Source of the DNA: Devosia sp. XK-2
Lineage (GTDB): Bacteria > Pseudomonadota > Alphaproteobacteria > Rhizobiales > Devosiaceae
Length of the DNA stretch: 64,000 nt
Reading direction: 5' to 3'
Assembly: GCF_037113415.1 (NCBI RefSeq)
Contig: NZ_CP146608.1
Location: 1-64,000 of the forward strand
The notes below the pieces were generated by a model. It made no database searches. It worked only from the letters and a program-made list of their open reading frames with translations, and was not told the DNA's origin. The translations under genes were made by a program, and so were the position numbers. The number at the start of each line of letters is the position of its first letter. The stretch's first letter is position 1. This document shows positions 17,303 to 26,219 of this stretch, piece by piece.

Positions 17303-18961
17303 ATGACCGTTACCCTTCACTTCCACGGCGCGGCGGGCACGGTGACCGGCTCGTGCTATCGCGTGGTGCATCCGGGCGGGCAGTTCCTGGTCGATTGCGG
17401 CCTGTTCCAGGGCAATAAAAGCGTGCGCGAGCTCAACCTCAAACCGACCCCCTTCGATCCGAAAAAGATCGATTTCCTGCTGCTGACCCACGCCCATATC
17501 GACCATGCCGGGCTTCTGCCCAAGCTTTACCGCGAAGGCTGGCGCGGGCCGATGTGGATGACCGGGCCGACGGCGGGGCTGCTGGAATATCTGCTGCCCG
17601 ACGGCGCCGGCATCCAGGAAAGCGAGGCGGAGCGGGAAAACCGCAAGCGCGGCCGGCGGGGCGACGAGCCGGTCAAGCCGCTCTACACCATGGCCGACGC
17701 CGAGGAGACGCTGGAGCATCGCAATATCTGCGACTATGGCGAATGGATCACGCCGGGTCCGGGCGTGCGCGCGCGCTATTGGAATGCGGGCCACATTATC
17801 GGCTCTGCCTCGATCGAGGTGGAGGTCGACAATGGCAATGGCAAGCCGGTACGATTGATGTTTTCGGGCGATATCGGCCCGGACGAGAAGGTCTTTTACA
17901 CCGAGCCGGAGGGCCCTTCCGGGTTCGACTATATCTTGTGCGAATCGACCTATGGCGGCCGCGAGCGGGAGGAATATACGCTCGAAGAACGCCGGGAAAC
18001 GCTCAGGGCGGAGATCCAGGACGCGCTGGGTCGAGGCGGCAATCTGATCATCCCTACCTTTGCGGTCGAGCGCAGCCAGGAATTGCTGCACGATATCGGC
18101 ACGCTGATCAAACTGGGAGAGATCGATCCACAATTGGTGGCGCTCGATTCGCCGCTGGCCAGCAAGGTCACCGGCGTCTATCGCAAATATGCGAAAATGT
18201 TCGAGGACACCGAACTCAGCGCCAATGAATTGTTCAACGACAAGCGCTTCCGCATCATTGAGGCGGTGGAGGATTCCAAGGGACTCAATGCCATAAAGGG
18301 CGGGGCCATCATCATGTCGGCCTCGGGCATGGCCGATGCCGGACGCATCAAGCACCATTTGCGCAACAATCTGATCCGCTCCAATGCGACGGTGTTGTTT
18401 GTGGGCTACCAGGCGCCGGGTACGCTGGGCCAGATCATCCTGTCCGGCGCCAAGGAGGTGCGCATTCACGGCTCGCTGGTGCCGGTGCGCGCCACCATCC
18501 GCTCCATGGGCAATTATTCGGCCCATGCCGACCATTCCGAATTGATGGACTGGATCAGCCGGCGCCTGCCGGCGCATGGCGCCCTGTTCCTGACCCATGG
18601 CGAGGACGATGAGCGCCACGCCCTGCGCGACGCCCTGGTTGCGGCCGGCAAGCTCGGCGGCGACCAGGTTGTTCTGCCCCAACTCGACGATTTCTTCGAG
18701 CTCAGCGCCACCGGCATCCAGGCGGCCAAGGCCCCGCCGGCGCGCCGGGTGGACCTCAAGCAAATGCCCTCGGACTGGCACAATGCCTTTTCCGACTTCA
18801 CCATCCGCCTCAGTCGCCGTCTGCGCGAATTACCCGATGTCGACAAACTGGCCCTGATGCAGGCCCTCCAAGCCGAACTCTCGGCCCAGGGCGCCGATCC
18901 CAGCCCGAAGGGCAGACCGACGCCGATCACCCCAGTAGAAACGGCTGGATATGACGAATAG
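17303..18961 (+). CDS. Beta-CASP metallo-beta-lactamase-fold RNA-processing type hydrolase
   Basis: A 552-residue MBL-fold protein of the YSH1/CPSF-like group. It has the metal motif THAHIDHAG (His63, His65, Asp67, His68), FHGAAGTVTGSCY at the start, the third-motif His in WNAGHIIGSAS, the beta-CASP FSGDIGPDEK region, and the C-terminal NYSAHADHSEL and FLTHGE motifs of RNA-specificity domains. Archaeal and bacterial relatives are RNases or hydrolases of unknown substrate. A roughly 90-residue extension after LTHGE is Ala/Pro/Arg rich. It is preceded by a GAGGAG site. The next gene converges on it only 5 bases away. Confidence 0.9.
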   Translation: MTVTLHFHGAAGTVTGSCYRVVHPGGQFLVDCGLFQGNKSVRELNLKPTPFDPKKIDFLLLTHAHIDHAGLLPKLYREGWRGPMWMTGPTAGLLEYLLPDGAGIQESEAERENRKRGRRGDEPVKPLYTMADAEETLEHRNICDYGEWITPGPGVRARYWNAGHIIGSASIEVEVDNGNGKPVRLMFSGDIGPDEKVFYTEPEGPSGFDYILCESTYGGREREEYTLEERRETLRAEIQDALGRGGNLIIPTFAVERSQELLHDIGTLIKLGEIDPQLVALDSPLASKVTGVYRKYAKMFEDTELSANELFNDKRFRIIEAVEDSKGLNAIKGGAIIMSASGMADAGRIKHHLRNNLIRSNATVLFVGYQAPGTLGQIILSGAKEVRIHGSLVPVRATIRSMGNYSAHADHSELMDWISRRLPAHGALFLTHGEDDERHALRDALVAAGKLGGDQVVLPQLDDFFELSATGIQAAKAPPARRVDLKQMPSDWHNAFSDFTIRLSRRLRELPDVDKLALMQALQAELSAQGADPSPKGRPTPITPVETAGYDE

Positions 18962-18966
18962 AGGGA

Positions 18967-20007
18967 TCAGGGGTTGGGGGTCTTCCGCTCCAACCCCTCC
19001 ACGCGCTCCGCCAGTTCCTGCACCGCCTTGATCAGCGGGGCGATGAACTGGTCATAGCGCAGGGCTTGCTGGCTGTCGGGATCTTGCGGATCGGCCAGCA
19101 CATGGCCGCCAAAGTCGATGGCGAGGTCGGCCACAATCGCGGCAACCCGTTGGGCGACGAGGCCATAGTGATGCCGCTCGTCGCCGCCTTTCCAGGCATA
19201 GCGGACCGGTTCGAGCCGGCGGATGAAATCGAGCCCCAGATCGCTCGGCGCGATGCCGGACTTGTGCCGCTCATCCGAGGTCTGGATCGTGCCGGTTGCC
19301 GACCACACCGCGGACCAGCGCGCCCCGCTGGCCCCGAGCGTCTGGGCATTGTCAGCAGCGGGTTTGAGCACCCCGGCAATGGTGACGGTATCGGTGCCGG
19401 CATCGATTGCGATCGCATCGGTCCAGGTCGCGCCGTCCGCGCTGACCTTGATGCGCCAATTGTCGTCGCCCATCAGCCCCATTTCGGCGCGGCCGGACCA
19501 ATTGGACTGGAACAACAGGCTCGCCGTATCGCCGCTTGCGGCCTTGTTGATCTTGAGCTGGTGATCGGCGCCATCATGGGTCAGGAGCGTTGCCGCTGAG
19601 GCCACGGCCAGCCGGTTGGTGCCGTCGGCGCTGGTATTGACCCCCAATTGCCACAGGCCGGACCCCGTGGACGCCACGGACACCCAGGCGCTACCGGAGA
19701 AGACCAGCACGGCCTCGCTGGCCCGGTCGAAAACCTGCCAGCCCTTGGCCGGATCGTAAAATATCCAGGCGTTGTCCTGCCAGGCAACGATCTCCTGCGC
19801 ATGGCCGGCCCAGGCCCCACCGGCGCCCGTGGGCACGATCCAGGCTTCGCCGGACAGCGGCGTTGCCGGGGGCGTGGTCAGCGCCGCGGATTCCACCACC
19901 GGCTGCACCAGCGCATCGAGCCGGTTGAGGGCATCATTATGGGTAATGTGTTTGAGGGCCTGGCCCGGCATGATGAAGGGCAGGGAAAGGCGGGCGGTTT
20001 CGTCCAT
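18967..20007 (-). CDS. DUF2793 protein with C-terminal S74 tail-fibre chaperone domain
   Basis: A 346-residue protein. The N-terminus matches DUF2793 (LSLPFIMPGQALKHITHNDA, then LDALVQPVVES, SGEAWIVPTGAGGAWAG). The middle is a beta-rich region. The C-terminus is an S74 intramolecular chaperone with the motif TSDERHKSGIAPSDLGLDFI, then VRYAWKGGDERHHYGLVAQ, ending in a short coiled coil (AVQELAERVEGLE). S74 domains trimerise phage tail spikes and then cleave themselves at the Ser of SDxRxK. No other phage structural gene lies nearby, so this is an isolated, possibly domesticated, fibre or surface protein. Confidence 0.88.
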   Translation of the reverse strand: MDETARLSLPFIMPGQALKHITHNDALNRLDALVQPVVESAALTTPPATPLSGEAWIVPTGAGGAWAGHAQEIVAWQDNAWIFYDPAKGWQVFDRASEAVLVFSGSAWVSVASTGSGLWQLGVNTSADGTNRLAVASAATLLTHDGADHQLKINKAASGDTASLLFQSNWSGRAEMGLMGDDNWRIKVSADGATWTDAIAIDAGTDTVTIAGVLKPAADNAQTLGASGARWSAVWSATGTIQTSDERHKSGIAPSDLGLDFIRRLEPVRYAWKGGDERHHYGLVAQRVAAIVADLAIDFGGHVLADPQDPDSQQALRYDQFIAPLIKAVQELAERVEGLERKTPNP

Positions 20008-20244
20008 ATCAAAGGCTCCAATATTGCAATGGGCCCAGTGTGCGACCCCCCATGGGCGCGGGGATAAGCGGGATATTATTGGTGTGCGGGCAGCACCAGG
20101 CGCCGCACGACGCTCAGCGCCTCGCGGGTATTATAGTAAGAGCGGAGTCCCGAGACGGCTGCCGTCCCTGAAACAAAAAACTGAGACGAAAGCCGCCTCG
20201 GGAACGCTTGCCATTCGCGCATAGCGCTCATGGCCTTCTTGCTT

Positions 20245-20269
20245 AAAATCTCCCCACCGGGGAGATTTT
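20245..20269. repeat. Perfect palindrome AAAATCTCCCC-ACC-GGGGAGATTTT
   Basis: An 11-bp perfect stem with a three-base loop, flanked by A and T runs. It is a member of the same palindrome family as the copy at 52323-52347 and could act as a bidirectional terminator. Confidence 0.75.
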
Positions 20270-20402
20270 GCCTGCGGCACAGCGCGAAGCTGGTCGCTGC
20301 AGGTCGCCATGTCGCGAGAGGAATGAGGGGAGTATGGGGCAGGTTTTTGGGGCGGGGATAAGAGGATAGGCAAGGTGATCTCAAGCCGTTCACAACCACC
20401 GG

Positions 20403-20517
20403 CTGTCACCCCGGCGAAAGCCGGGGCCCATCACGCGGTGCTGTCAAGTTTGCGACGCGCCTGTTGTGTCAGCCGCGCCATCTCAGGATGGGTCCCGGGT
20501 CAAGCCCGGGATGACAG
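20403..20517. repeat. Inverted pair of CTGTCA-type REP units
   Basis: Unit one (20403-20432) reads CTGTCACCCCGGCGAAAGCC and continues GGGGCCCATC. Unit two (20487-20517) is the diverged reverse, GATGGGTCCCGGGTC to CCCGGGATGACAG. Each has its own GC-rich hairpin, giving a BIME-like arrangement. Confidence 0.75.
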
Positions 20518-20825
20518 CTGGTGGATCGGGGTGGATCGCGGCACTACCCAACCACCGCGTGACCCCCTCCTAGCTCTGCTACGGCCTTTTAGGCCCAGCG
20601 TCGCTACCTCCCCCTGGTAGGAGGAGGAGCGCATCGGGGGGGGCGGTGGGCGCGCGCCGATTGTTTCACCGCCAATCCGTCCTCGGGCTTGACCCGAGGA
20701 CCTGTCGGCACAAACGCAGAGTCAGCATGGGCGGCAACTGGCCCTCGGGTCGCGCCCGAGGGCGGCCCGGTGCGGTGGAGAGGTCAGTGGCCTGGCCATG
20801 CCGCTACGCGCCTGGGCGCCCGTCT

Positions 20826-21656
20826 CTAGACCGCCGCCACGCGGCTGCGTTGCGTGGCGATAAAGGCCACTACGAAACAGGCGCTGAGCAGGAGGACGAT
20901 GGTGGGTGCCGGAGCGCTGTCGAGGAAGAAGCTGAGATAAACCCCGACCAGATTGCAGCCCACCGAGACGGCCATGGCCACCAGCAGCATCACGCCGAAG
21001 CGCCTTGTGATGAGAAAGGCAATGGCGCCGGGCGCGATCAGCAGCGCGATGACCAGGATCATGCCCACGGCCTGCAAGGCACCAACAATGGTCAGCGAGA
21101 TCATCGCCAACAGCCCATAATGCAACAGGCGGGTATTGAGCCCGATGGCGCCGGCCTGCTGCGCATCGAAGATGAACAGCATCAGGTCGCGCCATTTGGC
21201 GCCGATGATCAGCACCACGACGAGCGCAATGATGACGGCGAGCACGATGTCGTCGCCATTCACCCCCAGCATATTGCCGAACAGGATGTGATCGAGATGT
21301 ACATCGGTGGTGATGGCGGTGTAGAGCACGATACCCAGGCCAAAAAGGCCCGCAAAGACCACGCCCATCACCGTATCTTCCTTGATGCGGCTATGTTCCT
21401 TGAGAAAGCCGACCGAGAGCGCACAGACCATGCCGGCGATAAAGGCGCCGATGCCGATGGGCAGGCCCACAATATAGGCCAGGACCACCCCGGGCAGCAC
21501 GGCATGGGAGATGGCATCGCCCATGAGCGACCAGCCCTTGAGCACCAGAAAGCATGAGAGCAGGGCGGTGGGCACGGCCACCAGCACCGCAATGATCATG
21601 GCCTGCACCATGAAGGGCAATTGGAAGGGCCAGAGGGCCATTTCATACCAGGCCAT
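20826..21656 (-). CDS. sitD: Manganese/iron ABC transporter permease SitD
   Basis: A 276-residue ABC-3 family permease with about eight membrane helices. The family motif is seen in LVLKGWSLMGDAISHAVLPG and GLFGLGIVLY. With SitC it would form the membrane channel for Mn2+ or Fe2+ uptake. It is the last gene of a four-gene operon; its ATG shares one base with the sitC stop. The assignment to Mn/Fe rather than Zn rests on the binding protein upstream. Confidence 0.88.
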   Translation of the reverse strand: MAWYEMALWPFQLPFMVQAMIIAVLVAVPTALLSCFLVLKGWSLMGDAISHAVLPGVVLAYIVGLPIGIGAFIAGMVCALSVGFLKEHSRIKEDTVMGVVFAGLFGLGIVLYTAITTDVHLDHILFGNMLGVNGDDIVLAVIIALVVVLIIGAKWRDLMLFIFDAQQAGAIGLNTRLLHYGLLAMISLTIVGALQAVGMILVIALLIAPGAIAFLITRRFGVMLLVAMAVSVGCNLVGVYLSFFLDSAPAPTIVLLLSACFVVAFIATQRSRVAAV

Positions 21657-22507
21657 CAGGCGGTCTCCTCGGCAATGCGCCGCCTTGCGGCCAGCCAGCC
21701 ATGCTTGGGGGCGAATATGAAGGCGGTGAGGAAGACAAGGGTCTGCAGCACCACGATAATGCCGCCGGTGGCGCCATCGAGGAAATAGCTGAGATATGCG
21801 CCGATGGACGAAGACAGGACGCCCACGGCAATGGCGATCAGAATAAGGCGCGGAAAGCGGTCGGCGAGCAGATAGGCGGTGGCGCCGGGCGTCACCACCA
21901 TGGCGATGACCAGGAAGGCGCCCACGGTCTGCATGGCCGCGACCGTGGCGGCGCTCAGAAGCGTAAAGAAGATCGCCTTGAGCCAGGTGGTCCTGAGGCC
22001 AATGGAGCGGGCATGGCTCTCGTCGAAAAAGGTGACCATGAGATCTTTCCAGATCACCAGCATCACCGCCAGCGTCACCACCGAGATCAGCACCAATTGC
22101 AGCGTATCTTCGGGCGTGATGGCCAGGATATTACCCAGCACGATGGATTGCACATCCACCGCGGTCGGCGAAACCGACACCATGAACAGGCCAAGGCCGA
22201 AAAACCCGGTAAAGATGAGGCCGATGACCGCGTCCTCACGCAATTTTGTGCGCTGGCTGAGAAACAGCATCGCCCCCGCTGCCAGCCCGCCCGAGAGAAA
22301 GGCGCCCAGCGAAAAGGGCAGGCCCAGCATATAGGCGCCTGCCACACCGGGCACGATGGAATGGGAAAGCGCGTCGCCGATCAGCGACCAGCCCTTGAGC
22401 ATGAGATAGGCCGAAAGAAAGGCGCAGACACCGCCGACCAGGGCCGAGACCCACATGGCGCTGACCATGTAATTGTAGGAAAAGGGCTCGAGCAGCAGAT
22501 CGATCAT
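21656..22507 (-). CDS. sitC: Manganese/iron ABC transporter permease SitC
   Basis: A 283-residue ABC-3 permease, paralogous to SitD ([35 protein letters not shown]). It has about eight membrane helices and a cytoplasmic C-terminal tail ([14 protein letters not shown]). The ATG overlaps the sitB stop by four bases, so the two are translationally coupled. Confidence 0.88.
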   Translation of the reverse strand: MIDLLLEPFSYNYMVSAMWVSALVGGVCAFLSAYLMLKGWSLIGDALSHSIVPGVAGAYMLGLPFSLGAFLSGGLAAGAMLFLSQRTKLREDAVIGLIFTGFFGLGLFMVSVSPTAVDVQSIVLGNILAITPEDTLQLVLISVVTLAVMLVIWKDLMVTFFDESHARSIGLRTTWLKAIFFTLLSAATVAAMQTVGAFLVIAMVVTPGATAYLLADRFPRLILIAIAVGVLSSSIGAYLSYFLDGATGGIIVVLQTLVFLTAFIFAPKHGWLAARRRIAEETA

Positions 22508-23379
22508 TTCTCGCGGCTCGACTGTTGCGCAGATTCCTTGCCCTCTTCGCCGTAAAAGACCAGCGGCCGTTCGTCATCGGTCAGGACCGAGAGATGGCGC
22601 GGATCGTCATCGGCATGCAGGCCCGGTCCGGACAGGACGAAGTGGCGCAAAACGCCGCCAAAGGCCTCTTCGAGCTTGTCGCGGGTAAAAACTTCGGCGG
22701 TGGGCCCATAGGCCAGCACCGTACCCTTGACCATGACGGTGCGGTCGCAGAATTCGGGCACCGAGCCCAGATTATGGGTCGAAACCAGAATGACCTTGCC
22801 CTCGTCGCGTAGATCCCGCAACAAGGCGATAATGGCATCCTCGGTTTTGACATCGACCCCGGTAAAGGGTTCGTCGAGCAGGATCACTTCGCCTTCCTGC
22901 GCCAGGGCGCGGGCCAGAAAGACGCGCTTTTTCTGCCCGCCGGACAATTCGCCGATCTGGCGCTTGGCATATTGGCTCATATTGACCCGGGCCAGGGCCG
23001 CATCGACCTTTTCCCGGTCCACGGCGCGCGGAATGCGCAGCATGTTCATATGGCCGAACCGGCCCATCATCACCACATCCTCGACCAGGACGGGGAAGTT
23101 CCAGTCCACATCCTCGGACTGGGGCACATAGGCCACCTTGTTCTGGCGCTGCGCCTGCCGGCCTTCCTGCCCCAGAATGGAGATGGAACCGCTGACCACC
23201 GGCACAAAACCCATAATGGCCTTGAAAATGGTGGATTTGCCTGCGCCATTGACGCCAACCAGCGCGGTGATCGAACCGCGCGGGCTGGTAAAGCTGGCAT
23301 GGCGCAGGGCGGTCGTGCCGTTGCGATAGGCAACGGTAATCTCGTTTACCGCGATGCCGGGGCCTCGATTGTCTTTCAC
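22504..23379 (-). CDS. sitB: Manganese/iron ABC transporter ATP-binding protein SitB
   Basis: A 291-residue ABC ATPase with Walker [11 protein letters not shown]-loop [13 protein letters not shown], signature [15 protein letters not shown], Walker [13 protein letters not shown] and switch His in STHNLG. The motif VDWNFPV is typical of the SitB/MntB group. The start is GTG, and its first four bases overlap the sitA stop (GTGA). A roughly 40-residue acidic tail follows the core domain. Confidence 0.93.
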   Translation of the reverse strand: MKDNRGPGIAVNEITVAYRNGTTALRHASFTSPRGSITALVGVNGAGKSTIFKAIMGFVPVVSGSISILGQEGRQAQRQNKVAYVPQSEDVDWNFPVLVEDVVMMGRFGHMNMLRIPRAVDREKVDAALARVNMSQYAKRQIGELSGGQKKRVFLARALAQEGEVILLDEPFTGVDVKTEDAIIALLRDLRDEGKVILVSTHNLGSVPEFCDRTVMVKGTVLAYGPTAEVFTRDKLEEAFGGVLRHFVLSGPGLHADDDPRHLSVLTDDERPLVFYGEEGKESAQQSSREK

Positions 23380-24266
23380 TGGGTCAATCCTGCCGCAATA
23401 GTCGCTGTCGTCACGTCGAGCAGGTCGAGATAGGTCGGGACCGGGCCGTCCGCTTCGGACAGAGAGTCAACATAGAGCACGCCGCCATATTTGGCGCCAG
23501 TCTCGCGCGCCACCTGCTCGGCGGGCTTGGACGAGATCGTGCTTTCCGAAAACACCACCGGAATATTGTGCTCGCGCACTGCATCGATAACGTTGCGCAC
23601 CTGGCGCGGGGTTCCCTGCTGGTCGGCATTGATCGGCCAGAGATAGAGCTCCTTCAAACCGAAATCGCGCGCCAGATAGGAAAAGGCCCCTTCCGAGGTC
23701 ACCAGCCAGCGGTTCTCCTCGGGAATGGCGGAGAGAGCCTGGCGGATCGGCTCCACCGTGGCGGTGATCTCAGCCGCATAGGCCTCGGCATTGGCATTAT
23801 AGATATCCGCATTGGCCGGATCGGCCTCGACAAAGGCGGCCCGGATATTGTCGACATAGATCAGCGCGTCGGTGGGCGACATCCAAGCATGTGGGTTCGG
23901 CTTGCCTTCATAGGGCCCTTCGCCAATGCCGATCGGCTCGACGCCCTCGCTCAAAACCACGCTGGGCACATCGGGGAGATTATCGAGAAACTGGGCGAAC
24001 CATTGCTCCAGATTCAACCCGTTCCACAGGATCAGATCGGCATCCTGCGCCGCCACCAGATCGCCCGGCGTGGGCTGGTAATTATGAATTTCCGCGCCCG
24101 GCTTGGTGATCGAGACCACATCGGCCGCATCCCCGGCAACGTTCTGCGCCATATCGGCCAGAATGGTGAAACTGGTGACTGCCTTGAGGCGGTCCTGCGC
24201 CATGGCAGGCAGGGCCGCGGCCAGCGGTGCGGCAAGGATCAAGGTGGCGAAAAGGCGACGATACAT
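23376..24266 (-). CDS. sitA: Manganese/iron ABC transporter substrate-binding protein SitA
   Basis: A 296-residue periplasmic metal-binding protein of the cluster A-I family with a signal peptide ([20 protein letters not shown], cleaved near AMAQ). The four expected ligands are His61 ([11 protein letters not shown]), His126 (NPHAWMSP), Glu192 (TSEGAF) and Asp267 (YVDSLSE). Two His plus Glu and Asp fit Mn2+/Fe2+ proteins, and the His-rich loop of ZnuA is absent. ATG 24266 follows CGGAGACT. It is the first gene of sitABCD and lies behind overlapping palindromes at 24301-24322. Confidence 0.92.
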   Translation of the reverse strand: MYRRLFATLILAAPLAAALPAMAQDRLKAVTSFTILADMAQNVAGDAADVVSITKPGAEIHNYQPTPGDLVAAQDADLILWNGLNLEQWFAQFLDNLPDVPSVVLSEGVEPIGIGEGPYEGKPNPHAWMSPTDALIYVDNIRAAFVEADPANADIYNANAEAYAAEITATVEPIRQALSAIPEENRWLVTSEGAFSYLARDFGLKELYLWPINADQQGTPRQVRNVIDAVREHNIPVVFSESTISSKPAEQVARETGAKYGGVLYVDSLSEADGPVPTYLDLLDVTTATIAAGLTQ

Positions 24267-24300
24267 ATGAGTCTCCGAATGCGATTGGCAACAGAGATAA

Positions 24301-24322
24301 TGCAATTGCAAATCATTCGCAA
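24301..24322. promoter_or_regulatory. Fur-family (Mur/Fur-type) operator candidate upstream of sitA
   Basis: Two overlapping palindromes lie 35-56 bases before the sitA ATG: TGCAATTGCA (24301-24310, perfect) and TTGCAAATCATTCGCAA (24306-24322, one mismatched pair). Fur-family repressors, including the manganese-responsive Mur of alphaproteobacteria, bind AT-rich inverted repeats with TGCAA-type arms upstream of sit operons. Confidence 0.6.
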
Positions 24323-24503
24323 GTAGCAAGCGGCGATGTTGAACCGCGGCGGGTCAGGGCCGTGGACAGGCGCCGAGGCCGGCTTGTCGCCGGAACAGGC
24401 GCAGAGGCCGCTTCAGGGTGAACGATTGGTGCGGCGGGCAGCACCTGCGTCCGCCGGCTGCAAATATTGCGGTTCGGGTGAATAGTGGCCCTGTGCAATG
24501 CAA

Positions 24504-24517
24504 TTGACGTGGGTCAA
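24504..24517. promoter_or_regulatory. FNR/FixK-type box TTGACGTGGGTCAA
   Basis: A perfect TTGAC-N4-GTCAA inverted repeat centred 55.5 bases before the ATG of the 51-residue membrane protein. It places the start of transcription near 24552 if bound at -41.5. Confidence 0.75.
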
Positions 24518-24565
24518 TCTGCCTTGCCGGCAAATGTGCTTCAAGAGCCGGATATGGAGGGCCTC

Positions 24566-24721
24566 ATGGAACGTATTCACATCACGCAACACACATCCCT
24601 TGGTGCGCTTTGGTTCGTCGGCTGGCTGTTTACCATTGGCTATCTGCAGCTCGACTTCTGGCGCGGCCTTATCGGCATCATCATCTGGCCCTATTTCCTG
24701 GGCGTCCACTGGGCACCGTGA
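24566..24721 (+). CDS. Small membrane protein, 51 residues, behind an FNR-type box
   Basis: The chosen start (MERIHITQHTSLGALW) follows GGAGGGCC by five bases. The protein has two hydrophobic stretches, GALWFVGWLFTIGYL and GLIGIIIWPYFLGVHW, joined by a short QLDFWRG loop, so it is probably a two-pass inner-membrane protein. Its role is unknown. Similar very short proteins of the form HITQxTSxGALWFxGWLFT occur in alphaproteobacteria from memory, but I cannot name the family. The FNR/FixK-type box upstream suggests expression under low oxygen. Confidence 0.65.
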   Translation: MERIHITQHTSLGALWFVGWLFTIGYLQLDFWRGLIGIIIWPYFLGVHWAP

Positions 24722-24758
24722 AGGGCCGTCGCCGCAATAGGTGCAATCCGCCTGCTGT

Positions 24759-24781
24759 TCGCCCCGCCATTAGCGGGGCGA
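24759..24781. terminator. Hairpin between convergent genes
   Basis: TCGCCCCGC and GCGGGGCGA pair around a five-base loop, followed on the plus strand by GCTTATTTA. It separates the 51-residue protein gene from the convergent bactofilin-like gene; the weak T-run makes it a moderate terminator. Confidence 0.6.
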
Positions 24782-24802
24782 GCTTATTTATGACCAGGGC
24801 TG

Positions 24803-25966
24803 TTACGCGGTCCTGGTGCCAGCCGGTTTTTGGCGGCCCGAACGCGGCGCCGGCATCGCCCTTTCACTCAGGCTGCGCACAAAGATGCCGAAGCCGAAAG
24901 TGAGCAGGAGCAGCGAAATCAGCCAGCCCAGAAACGGCAGCATGCCGATCAGCCCGGCCAGCACTGTTCCCACCACCAGGGCGCCGAGGCGTTTGGGTGT
25001 GGTGTCGATCCTGGCAAAGCTTCGGCCGGCCCGCAGCGCCAGCAGATAGACGCCGGTCAGATAGGCCAGGACACACAGGATGAACGCGGCCAAAAGCACA
25101 AAGGGCAGCAGCACAATACCCAGGATGGTCATGGCGGTGACCGGCACCAGGCCAAGCGCCGCTGCAAAGCCCAGCACGCCCAGGCCCAATGTACGGAGCG
25201 GGCGGCTCGCGGCGCGGTCCTCGAAGGTTGCGGTGACCCGGGGCAGGAGCGCTATGACCAGCGCGCCGAGCACGACAAGGCTCAGCCACCAGATGGCGAC
25301 AGCCCAGATGGCCGGCCATATGCCGCGCATGACATGTTCGGCGGTCTTGCCCGCCTCGCCGGCATAATCGGTCGATTGCAGCACCTCGAAACTGACCTTG
25401 TCGGCCGGTGCCACGGAGGCGGGAACCTCGATGGCGGCGGGCGCGTGAATGCGCACAGTGCCGGCAATGCTGGCCTGTGGGCCGAAGACGATCTTGTTGC
25501 CGAAAAATTCGAAATCGCCCTGGACCGCGGCATTGAGCTCAAGCGTCTCTGCCGATATCAGCGCGGCTCCCGCAATGGGCGCAGCCAGATCGATGCCGGC
25601 GCCGCTCAGCCGCGCATTTCCGGTGATGGCCGCGCCGGGCTGCACACGTACATTATTGCCAAATGCCGTGACGTCGCCGCCCACCGGCTGGCTGATCGTG
25701 ACCGAGAAACCAGCCGCATAAAGATCGCCCTGGACCGGCTTGTCGGCGGCGACATTGAACCCGGCCATATGGGCATCCCCACCGACATCGCCGCCCAGGC
25801 TGGTGTCAAATCCGGCGACAAAGGCGTCGCCGGGCACTGTCTCTCCGATCGAACTGGACTGTCCGGCAGCATAGCTGTCACCGCCCAGGTTCAACCGGGT
25901 CTGTTGCGCCTGAACCGGCCCTAGGGCGATCAGGCATAGCAGGAGAATGGATATTGGCTTGCGCAT
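24803..25966 (-). CDS. Bactofilin-like beta-helix protein with C-terminal membrane helices
   Basis: A 387-residue protein with a signal peptide (MRKPISILLLCLIALGPVQA). Residues 25-190 are repeated short strands such as VPGDAFVAGF, VGGDAHMAGF, VQGDLYAAGF, VGGDVTAFG and VQGDFEFFG, a polymer-forming, bactofilin-like right-handed beta-helix placed outside the cytoplasm. After a linker come about four membrane helices (GLGVLGFAAALGLVPVTAM and others). The start at 25966 follows GAGAGG. No FNR-type box was seen in front of it. The exact role is unknown; envelope scaffolding is a guess. Confidence 0.75.
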   Translation of the reverse strand: MRKPISILLLCLIALGPVQAQQTRLNLGGDSYAAGQSSSIGETVPGDAFVAGFDTSLGGDVGGDAHMAGFNVAADKPVQGDLYAAGFSVTISQPVGGDVTAFGNNVRVQPGAAITGNARLSGAGIDLAAPIAGAALISAETLELNAAVQGDFEFFGNKIVFGPQASIAGTVRIHAPAAIEVPASVAPADKVSFEVLQSTDYAGEAGKTAEHVMRGIWPAIWAVAIWWLSLVVLGALVIALLPRVTATFEDRAASRPLRTLGLGVLGFAAALGLVPVTAMTILGIVLLPFVLLAAFILCVLAYLTGVYLLALRAGRSFARIDTTPKRLGALVVGTVLAGLIGMLPFLGWLISLLLLTFGFGIFVRSLSERAMPAPRSGRQKPAGTRTA

Positions 25967-26129
25967 GGTGATGCCTCTCAAAGCCTGGAATTGATTTCGA
26001 ACCGGGTCGGACGGCGCCGTCATGCGATCCGCCTCAATCGCGGTCTCTGGCCGGGAGGGCGGCTGGACATCCATCACCGTGCCCCGGTCCTGACCGGAGG
26101 CAGAATGCCCGCGGTTCACCGCCGGCAAA

Positions 26130-26143
26130 TTGACGGGGATCAA
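26130..26143. promoter_or_regulatory. FNR/FixK-type box TTGACGGGGATCAA
   Basis: Matches TTGAY-N4-RTCAA and is centred 83.5 bases before the ATG of the broken universal stress protein gene on the plus strand. Confidence 0.65.
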
Positions 26144-26219
26144 ACCGGAGGCCGAATAGCGATGCCAAGTTGACGTCGGTGGCGAAAGCTTCGGCCAAAG
26201 CGCCCAGAGGAGGCCGATC

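Larger units (their letters stand above)
20008..20825. other. Gene-free stretch with several REP-like palindromes
   Basis: No credible gene is seen in 818 bases; the open frames have poor composition and no ribosome sites. The stretch holds a perfect AAAATCTCCCC palindrome (20245-20269), an inverted pair of units (20403-20432 and 20487-20517) with cores CCCCGGCGAAAGCCGGGG and CCCGGGTCAAGCCCGGG flanked by CTGTCA/TGACAG, and two further hairpins, TCCTCGGGC-N3-GCCCGAGGA-like at 20680-20700 and CCCTCGGGtcgcgCCCGAGGG at 20742-20762. This looks like accumulated REP/BIME elements between a tail-fibre-like gene and the end of sitABCD. Confidence 0.75.

Noticed and set aside
17198-18781. In-frame extension that would make DUF1428 a 644-residue protein
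   Set aside because: The extension is antisense to the MBL-fold gene. The DUF1428 start at 17197 has a strong ribosome site and matches the family N-terminus.
20076-20620. Open frames of 80-107 codons in the REP island
   Set aside because: They run through palindromic repeats, have no ribosome site and no coding composition.
24485-24565. Longer version of the small membrane protein starting at 24485
   Set aside because: It would place the FNR-type box inside the coding region and lacks a ribosome site; the start at 24566 has GGAGG.
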